Of a stretch of DNA of 28,667 nucleotides, positions 23,480 through 28,667 are shown in pieces (within the stretch, counting starts at the first letter, position 1; each line of letters starts with the position of its first letter). The stretch is from Anaerolineae bacterium (GTDB lineage Bacteria > Chloroflexota > Anaerolineae > UBA4142), in the NCBI GenBank assembly GCA_027457205.1, contig DAIDTM010000021.1, positions 1 to 28,667 on the forward strand. The letters are read 5' to 3'. The translations under genes and the position numbers were made by a program. The notes under the pieces are model-generated. The model was not told the DNA's origin. It was given only the letters and a program-made list of their open reading frames with translations, and did not search any database.

Positions 23480-24487
23480 TCAAATGGTTATCGTCGCGCC
23501 GTTCTTCGCCAGCGATTCCTGCGCGGCTTCCAGCACGCGCACGACGCGCAGTCCGTTCTCGCCGTCCGTGCGCGGACGTTTGCCCTCGCGCACGCATTCG
23601 ACGAAATGCGCGCACTCGTTCCGCAGCGGCTCGGTCATATCGATCTTGGGGATGAAAATATCGCCGCTGTGAATCTTCAACTGCGACTCGCCATACGCCG
23701 AGCCGTGTTTGTACACGCCCTTGTCGTAAATCCGCAGCCGCGCCTCCGCGTCCACGTCGTCGTACACGATCATCTTTTCCGATCCGACCACCGTCATCTG
23801 CCGCACCTTCGATGGGTCGAGCCACGACGCGTGGATGTGCGCGAGCACGTGATTTGGAAACGTCAGCGTGACGAACACCACGTCTTCCACATTCTCGCTG
23901 AGGTACGTCGCGCCGCGCGCGCTCACATCGAGCGGCAGCGCGCCGAGCACGTAGATGAGAATTGAAATGTCGTGCGGCGCGATCGACCAGAGCGCGTTGA
24001 TGTCGCGCTGGACGCGCCCCAGGTTCACGCGGTTCGCGTAAATATAATACAGGTCGCCCAGCTCGCGCTGCTCGATCAGTTCACGAATCTTCCAAACCGC
24101 CGGGTTGTGCTCGAACGTGTGCCCGACCATCAGCACGCGCTGCTTTTGCTCCGCCAGCGCGATCAATCGCCGCGCCTCATCCGACGACATCGCCAGCGGC
24201 TTTTCGACGAGGACGTGCTTGCCGCGCTCGAGCGCGGCGCGTGCGATCTCGAAATGCGTGCGCGCCGGCGTCGAGACCGCAACGGCGTCGAGCGTTGGAT
24301 CGGCGAGGATATCACGGTAATCAGCGTAGGTGCGCGCGTGGTACAGGCGCGCCGGTTCGTCTAAGCGTTTCGCGTCCACATCTGCCACCGCGACGAGGTG
24401 CGCGTCGGGCAGCGCGTGGAAATTGCGCGCGAGGTTCGGTCCCCAGTATCCGTAGCCGACGAGTCCGATGCGGGTTGGTTCGTTCAT
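23480..24487 (-). CDS. Gfo/Idh/MocA-family NAD(P)-dependent sugar oxidoreductase
   Basis: 335 aa. The Rossmann start is IGLVGYGYWGPNLARNF (7-23), the sugar-oxidoreductase signature is EKP (95-97 in HVLVEKPLAMS), and the C-terminal alpha/beta domain has the conserved APHDISIL histidine. The nearest named relatives by motif are WbpB/WlbA-type UDP-amino-uronate dehydrogenases, but inositol- or other sugar-specific members look alike. It overlaps cysC by 4 nt (24484-24487, ATGA), so it is translated together with APS kinase. That coupling is odd for a plain sulfur-assimilation gene and points to a sulfated or modified sugar product. Confidence 0.88.
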   Translation of the reverse strand: MNEPTRIGLVGYGYWGPNLARNFHALPDAHLVAVADVDAKRLDEPARLYHARTYADYRDILADPTLDAVAVSTPARTHFEIARAALERGKHVLVEKPLAMSSDEARRLIALAEQKQRVLMVGHTFEHNPAVWKIRELIEQRELGDLYYIYANRVNLGRVQRDINALWSIAPHDISILIYVLGALPLDVSARGATYLSENVEDVVFVTLTFPNHVLAHIHASWLDPSKVRQMTVVGSEKMIVYDDVDAEARLRIYDKGVYKHGSAYGESQLKIHSGDIFIPKIDMTEPLRNECAHFVECVREGKRPRTDGENGLRVVRVLEAAQESLAKNGATITI

Positions 24488-25023
24488 TTGATGTATCCTA
24501 ATTTTTCCAGTTTCGCAATCACTTTCGCCGCGCTCTCTTCCGGCGTCTCCTTGTCACTGGCGATCACCACTTCGGGATTCAGCGGCGGCTCGTACGGGTC
24601 GTCGACGCCGGTGAAATGCTTGATCTCGCCGCGCAGCGCTTTTCTGTACAATCCCTTCACGTCGCGCTCTGCCAGCACGTCTATCGGTGCGCTGCAATAG
24701 ACTTCGACAAAGCGCCCGCCGACGCGCGCGCGGTTCTCGTCGCGAATCGCGCGGTACGGCGAGATTGCCGCGGCAATCGCGACCACGTCGTTGCGCGCCA
24801 AGAGCTCACACACGAAGCCGATGCGGCGAATGTTCGTGTCGCGGTCTTCTTTGCTGAACCCCAGCCCTTTCGATAAATTCTCGCGCACCACGTCGCCATC
24901 CAGCACTTCGACTTTGCAGCCGCGCGCCCGCAATTCCTTTTCCACCAAACGCGAGACCGTCGTCTTGCCCGCGCCCGAAAGCCCAGTGAACCAGATGGTG
25001 AAACCTTGATGCTCCAATCCCAT
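24484..25023 (-). CDS. cysC: Adenylylsulfate (APS) kinase
   Basis: 179 aa, standard length. It phosphorylates APS to PAPS, the sulfate donor for sulfotransferases and for PAPS reductase. The P-loop is GLSGAGKTT (14-22), with LDGDVVRENL (41-50), FSKEDRDTNIRRIGFV (56-71) and ISPYR with the serine S88. No phosphoadenylylsulfate reductase or sulfotransferase gene is in the window. Its start follows the unknown HEPN-like gene by 44 nt, and the ATP sulfurylase that makes its substrate lies beyond that gene. The end is coupled to the Gfo/Idh oxidoreductase. Confidence 0.95.
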   Translation of the reverse strand: MGLEHQGFTIWFTGLSGAGKTTVSRLVEKELRARGCKVEVLDGDVVRENLSKGLGFSKEDRDTNIRRIGFVCELLARNDVVAIAAAISPYRAIRDENRARVGGRFVEVYCSAPIDVLAERDVKGLYRKALRGEIKHFTGVDDPYEPPLNPEVVIASDKETPEESAAKVIAKLEKLGYIK

Positions 25024-25067
25024 TTCCCTTATGAAGTTTGACCACGCGCTAATATTTGTTTGTGCAA

Positions 25068-26117
25068 TTACAGTTCTTCATGTTCCTCGATAAATTCGAG
25101 TAGTAACTCGGTTGCCTCGATGCCTTGCCGAACTGGCACGATCTCTGATTGCTCAAACTTTCCTTGATGTGCAACCTTGTTGCGAATTCTGTTGAGCGCA
25201 ATGCATTTTTCAAGAACTGCAATACTTGTCCACTGTGTCGCTGTTTGGGATTCAAATGCTGGAACAAATTTCTCCTTCAACCAAGCATCCAATTTATCGT
25301 TTTGAAGGACAAGTGGCAAGAGCACTTTCAAATAGTCTGCTATGAAGAGTTTCTTGTCGACTTCTTCCAAATTGTTTTTGGAAATCCCTTTCTTCTGACA
25401 CAGTCGCTCTACAAACGGGCCTACTATTAGATCAAGCGCTGTGACTGCTTGAACAGCAGCCAGCGGATAGTCGCCATTGTCGAAGTATCTTTTCGCATTT
25501 GACATCGACGACTTTGCCACATCATGTGCAGAAAATCTTTCATCAGAAAGATATAGGTAGAACCCATTCCATCTCTCTTCATCCAATGGAATGAAATGAG
25601 AACGAAAATCGGAGTATTCTTTCATGTTTGGAAGAAACGGGGGCCTTTTGTCAAGCACACGAGATTCATTGCCTTCGTTTATCCACGTTGCTTTTGTCTC
25701 CAAAAGAAAATGAGAGACATTCCAGTATGGCAATTGCCCTAGGTGAATCCAGTATTGATCCAACTGGACAGCGAGATACGCAGTAAACTTGCCCATATAT
25801 TCAACTGCCAAATTGTGGGCGATCTCCAGAAATTCTGCTGGTTCAAAATCATTGTCGCTTCGCCCGCTGACACAAACGATAACTCCACCACATTCAACTG
25901 GAAATTCAATCACCTCTTCACCGTCTTCGTCAAACCCAGCACCCCAGCCATACTCGTCAGGATCAAGGGAGATGGAGATCGTACCCTCAATGTTGTCCCA
26001 TTTGAAAGGGAAATGCAGCATAACCTTCTCATCGATACCAGGATAGACATGTGGATTCTGTGGGTGAGTAATCTCGAAAGCAGGTATTTTGATGTGGAAT
26101 TTGACGGTCCGTTGCAT
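25068..26117 (-). CDS. Unknown protein with C-terminal HEPN-like domain
   Basis: 349 aa from the ATG at 26117, chosen because GAGG lies 8 nt upstream; an upstream TTG at 26123 is too close to it. The N-terminal ~180 residues (mixed alpha/beta, rich in Trp, Tyr and acidic residues) match nothing I recognise. The C-terminal ~150 residues are helical, with an AKRYFDNGDYPLAAVQAVTALDLIV helix pair and the sequence RNKVAH (R312-x4-H317), which is the R-x4-6-H motif of HEPN ribonuclease or nucleic-acid-associated domains. HEPN proteins often act in toxin-antitoxin or phage-defence systems, but no antitoxin partner is adjacent. One hand-counted line is 40% G+C, against 62% in the neighbouring gene. 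It splits the sat-cysC pair, 14 nt from one and 44 nt from the other. It looks acquired. Confidence 0.75.
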   Translation of the reverse strand: MQRTVKFHIKIPAFEITHPQNPHVYPGIDEKVMLHFPFKWDNIEGTISISLDPDEYGWGAGFDEDGEEVIEFPVECGGVIVCVSGRSDNDFEPAEFLEIAHNLAVEYMGKFTAYLAVQLDQYWIHLGQLPYWNVSHFLLETKATWINEGNESRVLDKRPPFLPNMKEYSDFRSHFIPLDEERWNGFYLYLSDERFSAHDVAKSSMSNAKRYFDNGDYPLAAVQAVTALDLIVGPFVERLCQKKGISKNNLEEVDKKLFIADYLKVLLPLVLQNDKLDAWLKEKFVPAFESQTATQWTSIAVLEKCIALNRIRNKVAHQGKFEQSEIVPVRQGIEATELLLEFIEEHEEL

Positions 26118-26137
26118 TGGCAATACCTCGCGTTATT

Positions 26138-28667
26138 TTACGTCGGTTGAATTATTCTGCCAATCATGTCACTTGGCACAACCATCCCAAACTCATTCAG
26201 CACCGTCGGCGCGATATCGTACAACTGCAATCCCTTTAACTCGCGCCCGCCGAGATTGCGCTTCGGGTCGTGGTAGATGAACATGCCCATCTGCGCGTGA
26301 TTCGCGTCGTCGGGTCCGGTGTCGTTCTCGAACGTGTGCAGCGTGTTCAAGCCAATCGAGCCGACCGCGCGCCAGTACAGGTCGCCGAAGATGACGATGA
26401 GGTCAGGCGCGACGTTCTTGGTCGCGCGATAAATCTGCTGCGGCTTGAGCACGCGCGTCGCGATCGGCTTGCCCTTGTCGTCGGGAATCGCCGAAATCTT
26501 TTCAATGAGTTCGTCGCACACTTTCTCGTACTCGTTCGGCGGAATGATACCTTGCGGCTCGCGCCCCGCGACGTTCAGGAAAAGCCGACCATAGTAGCCG
26601 CCGCTGCCCCACGCGCGCGTCTTCGCCCAATTCACCTTCACTTTTTCCAGCGGCACGACGCCTTGCGGTTTCTCTTCGAGGACGAGATAGCCCTCGTTGA
26701 TGAGCCACTCGTTGATCGTGATGCCGCCGTCCATCTTCTTCGCGCCGTGATCACTCATCACGATCACGCTTGTATCGTCATCGATCAACTCTAGCACACC
26801 GCCGATCTGTTTGTCGAGCCAGACGTAGTAATCGTGGATCGAGTTGAGCAGCGGATTTCCCGGCTCGTGCTTCGGATGCGTCGCGTCGTGATACTTCCAA
26901 AAGCCGTGATGCAATCGGTCCACGCCAATTTCAACCGACATCAAGAAATCCCACGGTTTTTCTTTTACTAGATATTTGATGACCTTGAAGTGGTCTTCGG
27001 TCATTTCGTAGATTTTCTGCAGCAGCCATTGCTTGTCGTCGGTGCGAAAGTTCGGTACGTCGACCAGGTAATTCGGCGCGACGCGCAAGACTTCCTCGCG
27101 CAGACTTTCGGGATATGTGAATTTCGATTGCGTGCTGGGCGAAAGGAAGCAGCCGATCATTCCGCCGTTGACCGGCTTGGGCGGAAACGACGGCGGTACG
27201 CCGAGCAGGAACGATTGCTTGCCCGCGCGACCGAGATAATCCCACACGGTTGGTTCGGTCATTGACCGCGCGTTCGCGGTGAACATCTTTTCGTACGAAT
27301 GGTCGGCGCGGTTGCGAAAACCGTAGACGCCCAGCTGTCCCGGGTCTTTCGAGGTCAGCGAACACATCCACGCCGGGACGGTAATCGGCGGCGTCACGCT
27401 TTCGAGTTGTCCCCACACACCCGCGCGCGCGAGCCGTGTCAGATTCGGCATCTCGTCGCGGAATTTGTCGAAGACGAGCGACGGCTCGCCGCAGTCGAGA
27501 CCGATGACCAAGACGCGCTTCTTTCGTTGGGTAGTTTGGTGGTTAGGTAGTTGGGTGGTTTCTGCCTTCCGCCTTCCGCCTTCATCCTTTGCACGGACTC
27601 CTTCCATCAGCACCCGCGCGACTTCTGGTCGCGTGAACTCCGCCGGCAGCATCTCGCCGCGCTGCAGCATCTCGCGCACCTGCGTCCCGCTCAAAATCAA
27701 ATGGTCTTCTTCGCCATGCGGACAGGTTTTCGCGGAAACAATTTGTCCGCACTTTTTGCAATAAAACGTGTGCTCGAACAAGAGCGGCGTGATACCGATC
27801 TCTTCCGGCTTGAACTCGTCGAAGATTTTCTGCGCGTCGTAGGTGCCGTAATATTTGCCGACGCCGGCATGGTCGCGTCCGATGATGATGTGCGTACAGC
27901 CGTAGTTCTTGCGGCACAGCGCATGGAAGATCGCTTCGCGCGGGCCGGCGTAGCGCATCGCCGCCGGAAACACGCCGAGGATCACGCGGTCGGGCGGATA
28001 GTAATCGCGCAAGAGTTCTTGGTACGATGCCATTCGCACATCCGCGGGAATGTCGTCCGATTTCGTCTCGCCGACGAGCGGATGTAGAAACAAGCCGTCC
28101 ACGATTTCGAGTGCGGTCTTTTGAATGTACTCGTGCGCGCGGTGAATGGGGTTGCGCGTTTGGAACGCGACGATGCGCTTCCAGCCGCGCGACGCGAACA
28201 TTTTGCGGGTGGCGAGGGGCGGGTGACGAAACTCGGGGAACTCGGGATTGCTTGGCAAATCGACGACGGACACTTCGCCGGCAAGGTACACGTCGCCCTG
28301 CTCGTAGACGCGCGCGACGCCGGGGTGCTTGGCGTCGGTGGTGCGGTAGACTTGCTGCGCCTCGCGCGTCTTGTCGTAATTGAATTTCTCCGCGAGGATC
28401 ATCACCGCGAGCAGATGCCCGTCGGGTTCGGTCAGCGCGAGTTCTTCGCCAACGCGCAGCGCGTCGGCGACTTGGCGCGTGACGGGGAGCGTGATCGGAA
28501 TGCTCCAGACCAGTCCATTCGTCAGCCGCATCGAGTCGACGACCGAATCGTAATCGCTTTTGCCCACAAAGCCGGTGAGCGGCGAGAGCACGCCGACCGC
28601 GAGCAGTTCGAGGTCGGAAATGTTTACCGCGTTCAGGATGATGTGCTTGGCGCGCGCGGCGCGCTCG
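26138..28667 (-). CDS. sat: ATP sulfurylase fused to an alkaline-phosphatase-superfamily hydrolase (5' partial)
   Basis: At least 842 aa: the frame stays open from the GTG at 28591 to the window edge (encoding DLELLAVGVLSPLTGF), so the true start is outside. Visible residues 1-~353 are Sat: QTRNPIHRAHE (~169-179), GRDHAGVGKYYG, a Cys4-like zinc loop with YCKKCG and KTCPHG, and the GTQVREML end. It makes APS from ATP and sulfate. A low-complexity linker of about 28 residues (27520-27605) joins it to a COG3379-type phosphohydrolase/phosphomutase domain, with VLVIGLDCGEPS, PPITVPAWMCSLTSKDPG (nucleophile Thr) and the metal motif MSDHGAKKMDG. That domain might hydrolyse a pyrophosphate or a phosphosugar; its substrate is unknown. 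No stop or frameshift separates the halves. Confidence 0.88.
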   Translation of the reverse strand, partial: ERAARAKHIILNAVNISDLELLAVGVLSPLTGFVGKSDYDSVVDSMRLTNGLVWSIPITLPVTRQVADALRVGEELALTEPDGHLLAVMILAEKFNYDKTREAQQVYRTTDAKHPGVARVYEQGDVYLAGEVSVVDLPSNPEFPEFRHPPLATRKMFASRGWKRIVAFQTRNPIHRAHEYIQKTALEIVDGLFLHPLVGETKSDDIPADVRMASYQELLRDYYPPDRVILGVFPAAMRYAGPREAIFHALCRKNYGCTHIIIGRDHAGVGKYYGTYDAQKIFDEFKPEEIGITPLLFEHTFYCKKCGQIVSAKTCPHGEEDHLILSGTQVREMLQRGEMLPAEFTRPEVARVLMEGVRAKDEGGRRKAETTQLPNHQTTQRKKRVLVIGLDCGEPSLVFDKFRDEMPNLTRLARAGVWGQLESVTPPITVPAWMCSLTSKDPGQLGVYGFRNRADHSYEKMFTANARSMTEPTVWDYLGRAGKQSFLLGVPPSFPPKPVNGGMIGCFLSPSTQSKFTYPESLREEVLRVAPNYLVDVPNFRTDDKQWLLQKIYEMTEDHFKVIKYLVKEKPWDFLMSVEIGVDRLHHGFWKYHDATHPKHEPGNPLLNSIHDYYVWLDKQIGGVLELIDDDTSVIVMSDHGAKKMDGGITINEWLINEGYLVLEEKPQGVVPLEKVKVNWAKTRAWGSGGYYGRLFLNVAGREPQGIIPPNEYEKVCDELIEKISAIPDDKGKPIATRVLKPQQIYRATKNVAPDLIVIFGDLYWRAVGSIGLNTLHTFENDTGPDDANHAQMGMFIYHDPKRNLGGRELKGLQLYDIAPTVLNEFGMVVPSDMIGRIIQPT
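27529..27593. repeat. Tandem octamers and heptamers encoding the Sat fusion linker
   Basis: Four octamers NGGTRGTT (27529-27560), a 5-nt spacer, then four heptamers related to CTTCCGC/CTTCATC (27566-27593). Neither unit length is a multiple of three, so the peptide is not periodic, as expected if the array was non-coding before the fusion. Confidence 0.75.

Noticed and set aside
22838..23965. 375-codon plus-strand ORF opposite the acyltransferase and Gfo/Idh genes
   Set aside because: Arg/His-rich composition, spans two real genes on the other strand, no motif and no ribosome-binding site.

Overview
The window is a high-GC bacterial chromosome segment: one typical line counted by hand in the ATP sulfurylase gene is 62% G+C. 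I saw no phage genes, transposase, CRISPR array, rRNA or tRNA. A filamentous or soil/sediment Chloroflexota (Anaerolineae-like) genome is the best guess. The reasons are a fused shikimate kinase/3-dehydroquinate synthase, Thr/Pro-rich surface TolB-like proteins, short tandem repeats in spacers, and a LIV transporter with a 'TPTPAPT' lipoprotein linker. This is an inference from style, not from a marker gene. Both window edges cut through genes.

Layout. 1-1020 is the end of a secreted Thr/Pro-rich beta-propeller protein, closed by a perfect terminator. 1095-4289 (minus) is a probable operon of proline dehydrogenase, CinA (with a degenerate amidase domain) and a class IV branched-chain aminotransferase. 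Its promoter is back-to-back with that of a plus-strand hicBA toxin-antitoxin pair (4460-4875). 4936-6033 (minus) is a DegT/WecE sugar aminotransferase. 6211-6594 (plus) is a cupin behind a perfect consensus promoter. 6701-7627 (minus) is an EamA transporter.

7833-19495 (minus) is a long run of co-directional genes: an IclR regulator with a perfect-consensus promoter and a candidate operator, a ThDP-dependent enzyme, a complete LIV-type ABC importer (LivJ, H, M, G, F), a cupin, a zinc alcohol dehydrogenase, a short citrate-synthase/citryl-CoA-lyase-like protein and a CoA-acylating aldehyde dehydrogenase. Together they look like one inducible catabolic pathway: import an organic acid, oxidise it, decarboxylate it, convert the aldehyde to acyl-CoA and feed or split a citrate-like thioester. 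The substrate is not identified. The run ends in aroQ and is preceded by fused aroKB (19772-21385), so the island sits between two shikimate-pathway genes.

21597-21695 is an unlisted 32-codon small ORF between an aldo/keto reductase (21767-22771) and a terminator. 22856-28667 (minus) is a sulfate-activation/glycan cluster. It holds an ATP sulfurylase fused to an alkaline-phosphatase-superfamily hydrolase (cut by the window end), a low-GC HEPN-like gene, APS kinase (cysC), and a Gfo/Idh oxidoreductase translationally coupled to cysC. A left-handed beta-helix acyltransferase follows. The likely role is PAPS supply plus nucleotide-sugar modification for a sulfated or acylated surface glycan.

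The most unusual signals are the Sat-phosphohydrolase fusion with a linker made of tandem repeats, the foreign HEPN gene inside that cluster, the catabolic island between aroKB and aroQ, and a recurring habit of short tandem or inverted repeats placed directly after stop codons.
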